Assembly (NCBI GenBank): GCA_026168455.1
Contig: CM047427.1
Span: 38,072,905-38,136,904, forward strand
DNA: 64,000 nucleotides
Origin: Theocolax elegans
Lineage: Eukaryota; Arthropoda; Insecta; Hymenoptera; Cerocephalidae
Direction of reading: 5' to 3'
The number at the start of each line of letters is the position of its first letter. Within the stretch, counting starts at the first letter, position 1. Shown in pieces: positions 34,468 through 45,780 of this stretch. The notes beneath the pieces were generated by a model, which saw only the letters and a list, made by a program, of their open reading frames with translations, was not told the origin of the DNA and did no database searches. The translations under genes and the position numbers were made by a program.

Positions 34468-34880
34468 AAATTAGATAGGATAGATGCAAAAGAATGAATG
34501 GTGCGTGCTGGGGTGTGGTTAGATATGGATGCGTAATGAGTGTTAAGTTGATGGGCTAAGAAATGTTTTAATGGCGATGAGTTCAATTTTGAGCCAAGAC
34601 CAATGTTTCTGAGGAATTTCCAAGATTTAGCAGGATCCTTCTCGTTATTGAGTTTCGTTTGCAAATAATGAAATTTGTTGGAATTGATGGTGTTTGTCAC
34701 CTGCTTCTTCAGTACTTTATAGGCGTTATAATCTATGGAAGAGCTCGAACTGCGAAACAGTCTAAAAGCAGCATTTCTGGCCTTAATGTTAGTTCTTATC
34801 TCCTACGTAAACCATGGCTTATGCTTAGTTCTGACTGTGATAAGTTTAGTTGGAGCAATGATATTGAATGTGAAGATAAT
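34413..34880 (-). pseudogene. LINE ORF2, linker between endonuclease and RT
   Basis: The frame 34,700-34,413 gives LQTKLNNEKDPAKSWKFLRN, a typical stretch between endonuclease and RT. It loses the frame before the RT start. Positions 34,701-34,880 show coding remnants only in pieces. Confidence 0.6.
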
Positions 34881-35650
34881 TCAACTACACAGAAAAGATA
34901 AAGAGGATGAAAGTGTGTCGAAATGATTAAATGATAGCGAATCCATACGAGTGGGCTGGTCAGGCCAAACAGGTGTAAGCGAATCAGTGACGGGTGGATA
35001 TGGTAATAATGAAGTAAAAGTGGTAGCAAGGTGATGTAGGTTGATCTTCTTCAAATCTCTTTTCCAGAATCTCTTAACACCAGCCTGCGAATTATTGATC
35101 TTTAGGGAGATGCTAATTGCATCATGACCCGCCGCGAAGGGTGCAATAGACTTAGTGTAAACAAAATCAGGTACTGGTTCGCGAACTAGGAAAAGATCTA
35201 ACCAAGTATGAGATGAACCCGCCGACGTCACTACATGATGTCGGTTCGGATAGAATAAGGAAGAAACCTAGTGCTGCCATACTCCCTCTCAACATATTTG
35301 CTGCAGCACTGGAAGATTTCTTGTCGATGTTGAGATCGCCCGTTATAATGACATGATTAAAATTAGGGAGTACGTCAGCAATAGTATCAAATAATTCCGT
35401 TGGGTATGCGGCAGGAGGCCTGCGATAGACCACTGCCAGCGCTAGCGCCACCGTTTTATTCACTAAACGTAGAACAAAGAATTCGGGGACGTTCGAGTAG
35501 ACAGGGTCGGAGTGAGCTGTGATGTTGACTGCAAACTCCTCGCGAACATAAGCCGCCACACCACCACCCTCCTTACCTACACGATCCAACCGATAAAGAG
35601 CATAACCAGGTAAATTAAGGATTTCGGAAGAGTCGCTTTCAGTAAGAAAG
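34881..35650 (-). pseudogene. LINE ORF2, AP-type endonuclease domain
   Basis: Reading leftwards from 35,650 the sequence carries an ET(F/W)L-type motif, GYALYRLDRVGKEGGG, AVVYRRPP, HVIITGDLNIDKK, and in a shifted frame SSHTWLDLFLVRE with GHDAISISL. These correspond to the catalytic Glu, GDxN and SDH-region motifs of the APE fold. SDH is altered to GHD. One frameshift near 35,230 divides the domain. The enzyme would nick target DNA for target-primed reverse transcription. Confidence 0.85.
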
Positions 35651-35796
35651 GTTTCAGTGACAGCAATGACGGCGCGGCATTCTGGAAAAACTAATGCTTC
35701 GATTGATGAAAAATGAGTCTTTAAGCGATTAATATTAGTATGAAAAATGGAAAATGAATTGGGTGATTTAATGCTTTTGACCTGACCAGTCCTGTC

Positions 35797-36276
35797 TCAT
35801 TTGGCATGAGTTGAGAGAGAAAGGAGTTTGTTAATGTCAGCCTCAGAAGTCACACGTGTGAAAGGACCATCCCTCACCTTTCGCATAAAAACATTTAAAT
35901 TGATTACAATGGGCCTCGTATAGCCCAACTCTTTGCATTTATGAATCGCTGCCTGCCAGAGATCGAAAACAGGCTTGGGCCAAAGTGGCCGAATGAATAG
36001 CAGGTTATCGCTTCCCTCTCCAAAAATTTTTGACGCTGACTGCTCCTTCAATAAATACGCCCTATCGATGACCACGTCTCTGGCTGTAGCCGACGATAAA
36101 CGGAACACAATACCTCGATTGCGCGGTTGAGACGGTATTTCGCCCTCGGCAGTGGGTTTTGATCGCGGCAACCAAGGTCTCGTTTCAGTCACCTGTTTCG
36201 ACATCAACGGCAGCTTAATGGTGTTAAATATTTTGTCGATAACAGCGATGTCTGACAATGACGACGATAAAGGCAA
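35797..36276 (-). pseudogene. LINE ORF1 protein, C-terminal region
   Basis: The frame gives 159 residues with LPRSKPTAEGEIPSQPRNRG, then FRLSSATARDVVIDRAYLLK, LLFIRPLWPKPVFDLWQAA and LNVFMRKVRDGPF. I recognise it as the conserved C-terminal part of ORF1 of insect CR1-like LINEs, a nucleic-acid-binding partner of ORF2. No zinc knuckle is visible here. The N-terminus is truncated by the (GA)n tract at the 5' end. Confidence 0.65.
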
Positions 36277-36292
36277 TCCCGTGGCTAATACC

Positions 36293-36296
<4 letters not shown>

Positions 36297-36339
<43 letters not shown>
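36297..36339 (+). repeat. (GA)n microsatellite
   Basis: About 21 repeats of GA lie immediately 5' of the LINE. A matching shorter GA tract (32,485-32,500) lies at its 3' end, consistent with insertion into, or duplication of, a GA repeat. Confidence 0.9.
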
Positions 36340-36341
<2 letters not shown>

Positions 36342-36482
36342 AACTGATCGGTTGATCGTTATTTACTAACGATTACAGCAGCTAATAAAGTGAGTGGTAC
36401 CACTTCACGCGATCGTGTTTTAATGGCTAATAAATAATTAGCTAATTTATTGCGCTATATCAGTCCCGTTGACTGTGTATTA

Positions 36483-36806
36483 TGTTAGTTCGCGATATTT
36501 CCCCTCTCTCTACAAGTCGGGCGTTTACCGACTTGTATCTTAAAGCGTAGACCTCGGCCACACATAGATATTTTATTCGTTCTTTATTTTTTATATTTAT
36601 TTCAATAAATTCATTTTATTAATACAAATTCAATCCGGTGTACGAATAATTGAATTTTAATCCACGTATGATTCGTTCCGTGATCCTAAGAGCTCGTATA
36701 TTTTTAATTGACAAGTGCTTGACGCGATATCCCTATTTCGCTTTCAATTTCAAATTTAATTTTTAACTGGTTGTTATCTGAAACCGGACCTCGGTGTCAG
36801 ACTAAC
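36483..36806 (+). mobile_element. Probable LTR (324 bp), BEL or Gypsy type
   Basis: The sequence starts TGTTAGT and ends ACTAACA, a perfect terminal inverted pair as LTRs have. Nine bases after the end is TTGGTAGAGCGGACAGG, which could be a primer-binding site. No gag or pol follows in 36,807-37,477. That stretch contains only an imperfect duplication of about 35 bp with GTGGACCACGCTCAATGCTG at 37,031 and 37,114. It is therefore a truncated element or solo LTR. Confidence 0.5.
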
Positions 36807-37480
36807 ACTTAACTGATTTGGTAGAGCGGACAGGTAATCGCCGCCGGAACGCGGGAAAAATACGATTATTTAAATTCGGTAAGTTTAACCGTACCGCTGA
36901 GCAGCCGCGATAATAAAATAAACATCTGTAGGTAAGTGTAGGGTTTCGACTCTTATCCTAACAAAGAAAGAAAAAAAATAGTTTTAGAAGATAGAATTTA
37001 TTCTAATGTATAGTTATTATACCAAGGAGGTGGACCACGCTCAATGCTGGTATCACCACGAGGCTTAATATAAGAATGTCTTTCAACATTTACAAAAATG
37101 AAACTCTATACTATCAAGGAAGTGGACCACGCTCAATGCTGCTATCACTACGAGAGTAGTATTGAGTTTAATAAGAGTCTAACTCTCCTTCCAATCTTCC
37201 ATCCTTATATTACCTTACATACTATTCTTAATTGCTAGTCGTTATTTTATACTAAAATCCATCTATCGGTTGTACCTATAAACAAAAATTCTTTTATTAC
37301 AATAATAAATAATAAAGTTAAATAATTATTATTTATTATTTACAAATTTCGCAACTTTTACAAAAGTGCTTTAAATCCATTAATAATTTGTTTAAATTTT
37401 CGTTTTGTACAAAAAATAAAAATTAAATTAAATTATTTATAATTTTTATTAATTTTATTCAAATAAAAAAAATTTCCCTT

Positions 37481-37546
37481 TGCCATGATTTGAACTCGGT
37501 TGTTCAGTATGACAAGCCTATACATTAACCGTTACGCTTTCACTTA
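37481..37546 (-). pseudogene. tRNA-like sequence, degraded
   Basis: On the minus strand an A-box-like AGCGTAACGGTTAATG and a B-box-like GAGTTCAAATC lie at tRNA spacing, with TTGTCAT in the anticodon-loop position, which would read GTC (Asp). Stems pair poorly and the T-stem is broken. It is a tRNA pseudogene or SINE head, not a working gene. Confidence 0.35.
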
Positions 37547-37577
37547 TTTGCTTCTTCTATATCTTATATATATATAT

Positions 37578-38573
37578 GGGGTATTCCACGTGAAGTGGTC
37601 CAATCAAAATTTTAAAATGCCCCAAATTTTGGGTACACATTGCAAATGTTTTTCAGAATACAGAAAAAAATTTTTAGGTACTGGAATTTATTAGTTCAAA
37701 AGTTATTCTAACCTCAAAAAGTGAACTTTTTCCAGTTTTTTTCAACACCAGCTGGGTTCATCGCTATTTAACTCAAAATCTATCAACTTTTACTATAGAA
37801 CATTATATGTAACATTCGTTGCTAATTATGTCTAGAATTTATCCTTCTGGGTTAGAATTTCTAATTTCAAGGTAAATGTTAGATAAACTACATGTCAATA
37901 TTCAACTTGAAAAAAATCTAACTTCGCCACAATTGATTTTTTTATCCAAAAGTCCAAAAGAAAGCTTGGAGCAATACCTTTCAAATGATCTGTAGCATTT
38001 TTATGGCCTTCAATTCTGTAAAAAGTTATGATAATTTAAAGAAAGACGAAATTTTTTTAAAAATTTAAATGGGAAATACCATGTTAATTTTTGTGAATTT
38101 TTTGTCTTTCTTTAAATTATCATAACTTTTTGCAGAATTGAAGGCCATAAAAATGCTGCAGACCATTTGAAAGGTATTGCTCCAAGCTTTCTTTTGGACT
38201 TTTGGATAAAAAAATCAATTGTGGCGAAGTTAGATTTTTTTCAAGTTGAATATTGACATGTAGTTTATCTAACATTTACCTTGAAATTAGAAATTCTAAC
38301 CCAGATGGATAAATTCTAGACATAATTAGCAACGAATGTTACATATAATGTTCTATAGTAAAAGTTGATAGATTTTGAGTTAAATAGCGATGAACCCAGC
38401 TGGTGTTGAAAAAAACTGGAAAAAGTTCACTTTTTGAGGTTAGAATAACTTTTGAACTAATAAATTCCAGTACCTAAAAATTTTTTTCTGTATTCTGAAA
38501 AACATTTGCAATGTGTACCCAAAATTTGGGGCATTTTAAAATTTTGATTGGACCACTTCACGTGGAATACCCC
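37578..38573. mobile_element. Family B palindromic element, full copy
   Basis: It starts GGGGTATTCCACGTGAAG and ends with the exact reverse complement CACGTGGAATACCCC, 996 bp apart, inside (TA)n. The two halves are inverted copies over nearly the whole length, meeting at about 38,075 around a short AT-rich loop. A transcript through it would form a hairpin of nearly 500 bp. There is no coding capacity; the TA flanks suggest a TA target site. Confidence 0.9.
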
Positions 38574-38582
38574 ATATAAGAT

Positions 38583-40386
38583 ATAGATTATCAAAGAATT
38601 GCAAAATTCCAAATTGTTACTTACTATATTTATATATATATGGGTGGTTCTCTGTGACATCGAAGATGAAAAAAATAAATATTGCTATAACTGTGGGAAT
38701 ATGTTTTAGAGGTATCTAGTAGTTCTCCTGAATTTTTTCAGATTTTTTCTGGGCCATTATTTTAAGTTACAGAGAGTCAAAGTTGACATTTTAGCACTTT
38801 TTTGCATTATATGCCCATTTTCATGAATTTTTAGCTCCCAGGAGATGCATTTTTCACTAAAAACATAAGTATGACTTTTTTTGTAAAATTTTCCGAACTT
38901 TTCATTAAAAATACTTTTAAAGACATAAATGTATGCTGTCACACTCTTGTAAGCCATTTAAACCTTAAATAGTGAAAATCAGCAATTCTGCTCCGGACTC
39001 TGGTAACCTAATACTGTCTAAAAGATGTCTTTTTATAGTCAGAAACTGCCTAAAAATTTCCAGAGTGGGTCTATATCATTAAGATCACTTATGGTAAAAG
39101 TATCCGGGAAAAGTGCCCGAAATATTAATAGAAATGTATATTTGTTGCCTTATAACGATGAATCTAGTAGCATAATCATTGCAAAAAAATTTACGCACTT
39201 ACCTTGGAATGGTAGAAAAGTATCTCCACTTGTTTCAGTATCCATCTAATCCCCTGTAAGCTGCTAAAAATACAAATATTATTATAAAATTATAAAAAAT
39301 TATTTTTTAAACATTTATAATGCTGGATTTTTAGTTTTACATCCCTTACAAGAATCATAATACTAATCTGAAGGATTACTATAAAAGTATCAACATTATT
39401 ATTATTATTATTCAGCAATACATTCTTTAGATTTCACAAACTTGTCACTGTCACGTTATCATATTATTCATTATAATTATATATCCGATTTATTTATATA
39501 TCTTTTGTATTAAATACGTATATTCAGTTATTGTAATAATGATGTTTATATATTTATAGTAATCCTTCAGATTATTATTATAATTCTTGTAAGGGATGTA
39601 AAACTAAAAATTCAGCATTATAAATGTTTAAAAATTAATTTTTTACATTTGTATAATAATATTTGGATTTTTAGCAGCTTATAGGGGATTAGATGGATAC
39701 TGAAACAAGTGAAGATACTTTTCTACCACTCCAAGGTAAGTGCACAAATTTTTTTGCAATGATCATGCTAATAGATTCATCGTTATAAGGCAACAAATAT
39801 ACATTTCTATTAATATTTCGGGCACTTTTCCCGGATATTTTGACCATAAGTGATCTTAATGATTTAGACCCACTCTGGAAATTTTTAGGCAGTTTCTGAC
39901 TATAAAAAGACATCTTTTAGACAGTATTAGGTTACCAGAGTCCGGAGCAGAATTGCTGATTTTCATTATTTAAGGTTTAAATGGCTTACAAGAGTGTGAC
40001 AGCATACATTTATGTCTTTAAAAGTATTTGTAATGAAAAGTTCGGAAAATTTTACAAAAAAAGTCATACTTATGTTTTTAGTGAAAAATGCATCCCCTGG
40101 GAGCTAAAAATTCATGAAAATGAGCATATAATGCAAAAAAGTGCTAAAATGTCAACTTTGTCTCTCTGTAACTTAAAATAATGGCCCAGAAAAAATCTGA
40201 AAAAATTCAGGAGAACTCTGGATACCTCTAAAACATATTCCCACAATTATAGCAATATTTATTTTTTTCATCTTCGGTGTCACAGAGAACCACCCATATA
40301 TATATATATTGGGTAGTCACAGTACATGTAACTTGTACAGAGTAACTAACTATTTGGAATTTTGCAATTCTTTGATAATCGTATAA
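38583..40386. repeat. Inverted flanks around the family A copy
   Basis: About 40 bp at 38,588-38,627 (GATTATCAAAGAATTGCAAA onward) recur inverted at about 40,346-40,385, outside the A termini. The A copy therefore sits inside an older palindrome, or the flanks are part of a larger composite hairpin. Confidence 0.75.
38642..40295. mobile_element. Family A palindromic element, best full copy
   Basis: It has left GGGTGGTTC and right GAACCACCC, 1,654 bp, flanked by (TA)n. The arms pair from each end to about 39,430 and 39,540, leaving a small loop. Each arm carries, reading outward, a short segment that looks like an exon: an acceptor-like TTTTTAGCAG, then ATGGATACTGAAACAAGTG, then CAAG/GTAAGT as donor. 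On the opposite strand are the 74-codon (39,025-39,249; 39,689-39,913) and 66-codon (38,757-38,957; 39,981-40,181) frames. Confidence 0.9.
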
Positions 40387-40559
40387 CATAAAAAGTTAGT
40401 TGAGTACTACTGCGCCCCCATAAGTATATGAGTGTCCGCGTAAGTCTTCTTACGTTTCCAAAAGTGTCCGCGTAACTTTACTTTTATTAAAATACAGAGA
40501 TGTATAAACATTAAAATCTATTGTGAATACCTAACTGGTGTTTTTTTATCTCTTACGGA

Positions 40560-43170
40560 TCATCTCAGTGGTGGCATTTCGTCTACATGATCAAGGTGTT
40601 TATTTTGATTAGCGGTTACATTGTGTTCACCTTCGGTGACGTGATCGTTATTGCCACTTACGTCGTTTGGATTATTTACAGGTACATCAATGAGCAAACT
40701 GTTTTGTTGATCACGCTTTACAGACAAGGATTTAAAATCAAAATCAAAGGAAAGCAGGTTTTCAGAGGAGTTTTAGCAATCTGCAGATTTTTTATAGGGA
40801 GTTTATACAAGGTGCCAACGGTTGTGCTTAATAATTCCCTTCTTGTTTTTTATAGTGAACGAATTCGTTTTATATACTTGAACTATTTTACCGTAAACAC
40901 GCATGTCTATAACCCAAGCATGATTATTGACAGCTAACTCTTTTATTATAGTCACGCTCCTGCATGGTTTTTTCTCTTTTTCTTTTCGAGCAACAGCCTC
41001 ATGATTTTTAAAGGTACCTAAACTGTCATCAAACATCGGAGTCTCGAACGTATTTTACGCGAAAACATGAGCTGTGCTGACGAAAATTGATTTTCTAAGG
41101 GTGTTATCCTATACGCAAGTAATCCTAAGTATACGTCGTTAAATTTTTTTAAGATATGTTTAGCAATTGTTTTTGCAGACTCAACACCACCATTACTCGG
41201 CGACTATTTGGGTGAATTAGTTACATGTTTGAAATCATATTCCGCCGAAAATTTACAAAATTCATGAGAAAATTGCATTCTGCAATCTGTCCTGACTAAT
41301 TGTGGTCTGCCATATCTCGAGAACATTTCTTTACATTTCGTGATGGTTTCGCTTTCCGTCATAGGTTTTAGCATACTTATCTGAAAAAATCGCGAATAAT
41401 AATCATTGGTAATCATGTAACACCTTCAAATTAAAAAATACATTCCTATATTTTGCCAAGGTCTTTCTGGGAATTATTCCCTTAAAATGGTTCTTTGATA
41501 TTTTTCCGTTCTTCGATGCAGCTTAGTCAGTTTTTAGTTATATGATTAACTGCGAGGTAAGACCCACCCATCAAATCGAGTGTTTGACTCTATTTCTGCA
41601 TTTAACTACGCCTAAATGACCCTCATGTATTTTATTTAACATGTCCAATTTCATTAAAGGAGGGATTACAAGTCTTGAATTGTACAGTAATAGACCTGCT
41701 GCGAATGAAAAATTGTCTCTTAATTGATAATGTGGAAGTGATCCTTCAGGCAGTTTGTCTTTCATAGGCAATGTGTTTAGGCAAAAATATGGTAATTTAG
41801 ATTATACATATTCGCAATCTTGCTGCTCTTGAATCTAAAATGCTTTTACTTGCAGGTAGATTATTTAAAATGAAATTTACGTTAATGCACGTTTCTGCTT
41901 CTAAGTCACTAGTTTCTTCCGTCTCAATCGGATTTCTCGAAAGCGAATCAGCTAATACTATCTGTGTACCTGGAACATATATTATTTTATGATTGTAGTG
42001 CATCAAGGGCATTCTTATGTGTTTTAAACGAGAGGTCTTTCCATCAATCGGTTTGGTTTTTAAAATTTAGATAAGCGGCTTATGATCAGTCTCTAGAATA
42101 ACATTTATACCAGTAATAAATTCTTTGAACCTGTGTGTCGCGAATGATAAGGCTAAAGCCTCCTTGACTTGTATTCGTGAGCGTTCGCTACACGTAAGCT
42201 ACGACTTCTCTCGATATGTTACTATTTTCTTGAAGTAAAGCCGCGCCTGAACCATAACTTGACGCATTAGCTTGAACAATAATTTCTTCATCATAGTCAA
42301 AATGTGCTATTACGGGAGCTTCACGTAATATTTTTTTTGGCTTTTTCGAAGGCATGCTATGTTCTTCATTCCAAACAAATGTAGTGTCGTATTTCAGGAA
42401 AGAGTACAACGTTTCTAAAATCTGTAATTTTTTTTATGGTTATGGATGCATAATTTAACGATCCTAAAAATTGCCTGAGACTCGTAATGTCTTTTGGTTC
42501 GGGAAAATTTGAAAGAGAAATTTGATACTCTTTCTGGTAAAATTTCTGTCCCGCGTTCTGAAATTACGTGACATAAAAAATTAATTTTCTTTATGCCGAA
42601 AATACATTTCTCTTTGTTGAGCGTTACGCCTTCTTTTTGTGAGCGTTCCAAAACGGTTTTTAGAATTTTGTCATGTATTTGAATCGTGTCTACGTAAATC
42701 AAAATATCGTGAACGAGAACATTATTCATATCTTTTAATAAATCCGAAATCATTTGAGATAAAATATCTGTTGAAAAGGCTGACAATTATTTCATAATTT
42801 GATTTGGTGGAAATCCAATTACTTAACCTAGCAAGCGTTATATCAACTTTTAGAATTGGGAAAACACTGCGTTTTGCACTAACATTCAAAACTGTGTAAT
42901 CGCAACTTAAACGTATGTCGTCATTGTTATTCCCCTTGGGTACGCGAACAATCGGACTGCATCACTCCGTAGGCAAGTTTACCGGTACAACCTGACGGTC
43001 ACACCTTGTTTCTGCAAAGTATCCAAAGTATTTTTTAGTTTTTGCGACAATGGTACCGCGACGACTGTGATAGTAATTTTTGCATATGACTTTACCTTTT
43101 CATTCAATGGTATATCTAGCTCGCGCCTAAACTGGCCAAAACCACTAAAGACTCATGGATAATTTTTGAT
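40560..43170 (-). pseudogene. Gypsy-type LTR retrotransposon pol, heavily degraded
   Basis: Minus-strand pieces in pol order: RT N-part (about 43,170-42,820; PKGNNDDIRLSCDYTVLN), RT palm (42,786-42,415; LIYVDTIQIHDK where YVDD is expected, then GVTLNKEKCIF), RNase H (42,409-42,188; ANASSYGSGAALLQ), connection (42,012-41,797; YVPGTQIVLADSLSR), integrase zinc region (41,771-41,571; HEGHLGVVKCRNR), integrase core (41,416-41,204; YYSRFFQI, GRPQLVRTD) and C-terminal tail (41,036 down to about 40,560). At least six frame breaks occur and the RT active site has lost an Asp. No LTRs were recognised. It resembles K02A2.6-like Gypsy polyproteins. Confidence 0.85.
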
Positions 43171-43374
43171 CGGATCGAATGTACAGAGAGATTCTAGACT
43201 GTCGTTTCATTGTTTTAATTCTAGAGAGTTATTTTAAGTAACACGGAGGGGTTTCAGCCTCCAGGTCATGGATTTCGTTGCCACTTTGGAAACTGTTTTA
43301 TGGTACAAAAATATGTAAAAATTCTTGTGAAATTCAATCTCATAGGCTATTTGACATTAACTTTACGCATTTAA

Positions 43375-45060
43375 CCTTTAGACTGCCGGCATGGCTCATA
43401 TATGGGACATTAATAAAATTATAACTTTAATAATGGATATAGATATTTCGATGCATTTTTCTCAATAAGTAGGCTCTCTGATCTCTAAAGTATACAGCTG
43501 AAACTATTTTCAGATCGAGGTATTCAAATAACCCGTAGCGCGGGGGTTAAATATTTAAAAACTCGTTATTGAACTTTTTACTGAAATTTTGTTAGTAAAT
43601 AACCTGTAAAATTTGTGGAATATGTCTTAAATTTTTCCGGGATTAATTGAGATGCCAAAACTACCCCTAGCGGGGGCTAGAAATTTCCAATATTTCGTTA
43701 TTATTTGGGTATTCACTTTTTACACGTTTTTGCACGATCGTGATACAGGAGTATGCGGTACAGTAAAGTCAAATAGAAAAGGAATGCCTGTTCTAAACGA
43801 AAAGTTAGAAAAACATGAAGTACAAGTTGCCCATACTGAGACCTGGCATGCGATAAAGTGGAAAGATAAAAAGGATGTTCACATAATCACAAGTATCCAT
43901 GAGCTTGAATTTGCTTCAACAGGTAAAAGACATTATCTTACAGGGGATGAAAAAACCAAACCAACTTGTGTCATTGACTACAATAAACATATGGGTGGCA
44001 TAGATTTTATCGATAAGCAATTGACTTTGACTGAAACAGTGAGGAAATTTATGAAATGGTATAAATAATTATTTTTACATTTCATCGATTTAGCTTTATG
44101 CAACGCTCATGCTTTCTATAAAATAAAAAATGGTAAAATATCATTTCCAACCTTTTGTATACGAGTTATAAGAGCATTACTGAATCTTGATGTACATAAA
44201 GAAGCCCGAAATGTTGCAACTACTTTTCGATTAGTAGGTCGGCATTTTCCAAAAAAAATCGATGAAAGAAAAAGATGTCATTTATGTTCTCTGAAACAAA
44301 ACAGATTTCAGAGTTTTTTTATATGTTCAACTTGTGATGTTGCTCTTTGTATTGCATCTTGTTTTGAAGTATTTCATACGAAAGAAATATTATAGACTAA
44401 AATTATATAAAAATAAAAATATAAAATAAAAAATAAAAAAATAAAAAAAAATTTAAAAATAAAAAAATGGAACTACATCACTTTCTACGTCCACGTCGTT
44501 AGCTCTGGGTCTAGCAGAAGGAAAGTGTTTTAGATATGTAAAATATAAATATTGCTAATAAATTTCTTACACATTGTACACAAATTTGTCGAATATTTCA
44601 GTCTTCGAGAACGTTCGCTAAAAAAATCACCTCGCAATGGGTAGTTTTGGCACCTCCATAGGTTGGGACAAACTTCAGGGTATGCTTTACACATGTTACA
44701 GTGTGTTTACGAGAAAACATTGTAGAAAAAATCCAAACCAGCCTACTAATGAATTTTCGAAATTTTCACCCCGTCGCTAGGGGTAGTTGGGATGCTTACG
44801 GTTTTATTGATAACTAAAGGAGTATTTTTGGGGTCTTATTACATTGTAATATCAAGAAAATTCTGTTAAAAATGAATATATAGTAATTTAAAAAATTTTT
44901 TAATTTTTAACATTCACCCGACCGTTGCCAGCCGGACTGGCTCATATATGAGCCACCTGTGACCTTGACAACTACTCTAGAGATATGAGGTGTTTTTATG
45001 TATAAATTTTGCACATCAAAAATATCAATTTATAAGGCAAAAATGCCGGCAGTCTAAAGG
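43375..45060 (+). mobile_element. piggyBac element with both ends, internally deleted
   Basis: TTAA target duplications at 43,371-43,374 and 45,061-45,064 enclose the terminal inverted repeats CCTTTAGACTGCCGGCAT and ATGCCGGCAGTCTAAAGG. A second inverted pair lies inside: GGCTCATATATG near each end. A further subterminal pair, CCCCTAGCG and CGCTAGGGG, lies at about 43,665 and 44,770. The element is 1,686 bp, shorter than autonomous piggyBacs (about 2.3-2.5 kb), and encodes only the C-terminal part of the transposase. Confidence 0.95.
43735..44394 (+). pseudogene. piggyBac transposase, C-terminal half
   Basis: The sequence begins at DTGVCGTVKSNRKGMP, continues VHIITSIHELEF, CVIDYNKHMGGIDFIDKQL and RKFMKWYK, then a stop at about 44,066. 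It continues in frame to LALCNAHAFYKI, and ends with a Cys-rich domain (RCHLCSLKQN, FICSTCDVALC, HTKEIL). This matches the DDE domain end (the last catalytic Asp lies in the MGGID region) and the C-terminal Cys-rich domain of piggyBac transposases, which binds the ends. The N-terminal half and first catalytic Asp are deleted. It could supply no activity alone. Confidence 0.9.
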
Positions 45061-45064
45061 TTAA

Positions 45065-45432
45065 TGAAAAATTGTGAAAAATGTATGTTTCAGTTAGATT
45101 ACTGATAACTCAAAAGCATTTAAAGATAGACGAACAAACTTACATCTGATAAAAAGTTGAGATCAAGTAGATAAGATTTGTTAAAAAATTATGGAAAAAA
45201 TTAGAATATGACGAAATTTTAACGTAAATGTAGTATTTAAATTTAATGGACTTTTTAAGGAAAAATTTCATCTTATTCTTATTTCTTCTATAATTTTTGA
45301 CCAAATTAAAATATTTTAACTTTTTTTTCTAACCGTATCTATTCATCTTTTTGTCAGATATAAGTTTGATTCTCTATCTTTTAATCTCTTTAATTTAACA
45401 CACTAATTATTAGCAATTTTAATTATAATTTA

Positions 45433-45468
<36 letters not shown>

Positions 45469-45780
45469 AATACAATTATTTGTTTGGAAATTAACGCATT
45501 TATTACTTAGCCTATGATAAATTATTCAAGACCGCATAATTCAATAATTTGCAATGAACACTACAGAAACAATATAATAAGTCTCGTTAAATTAATCCAT
45601 TACCGCTAATTTTTTGAACAATTTTACTGAGTTAATTTTAATTGTCAATATTCGCGCGGTTATTCTACATAACAATATTTACGGAACGTCCCGCTATTGT
45701 ACTATTATATCTTACAAATATATCGCGTGTTTTCACCGCGAGTCCAATCATATCTTATCGACCAGGATCGTTTACTCCTT
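45065..45780. other. AT-rich sequence without genes, with (TA)n
   Basis: Nothing coding is seen. A (TA)n tract of about 30 bp lies at 45,434-45,464. Confidence 0.6.

Larger units (their letters stand above)
32497..36300 (-). mobile_element. APE-type non-LTR retrotransposon (LINE), near full-length, decayed
   Basis: Read on the minus strand, the order is ORF1, endonuclease, linker, RT and C-terminal domain, ending in AATAAATTCAATCAATCAAT and (GA)n. The 5' end is also at a (GA)n tract (36,297-36,339), so insertion was into a GA microsatellite and the target duplication is masked by it. The tetranucleotide-repeat 3' end and lack of RNase H resemble CR1/Jockey-group LINEs of arthropods; the exact clade is uncertain. 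Several frameshifts break ORF2. Confidence 0.85.

Noticed and set aside
40587..40937. 116-codon hydrophobic plus-strand ORF as a membrane protein
   Set aside because: It is antisense to the C-terminal tail of the degraded Gypsy pol; hydrophobicity arises from complementing a polar, Asn-rich sequence.
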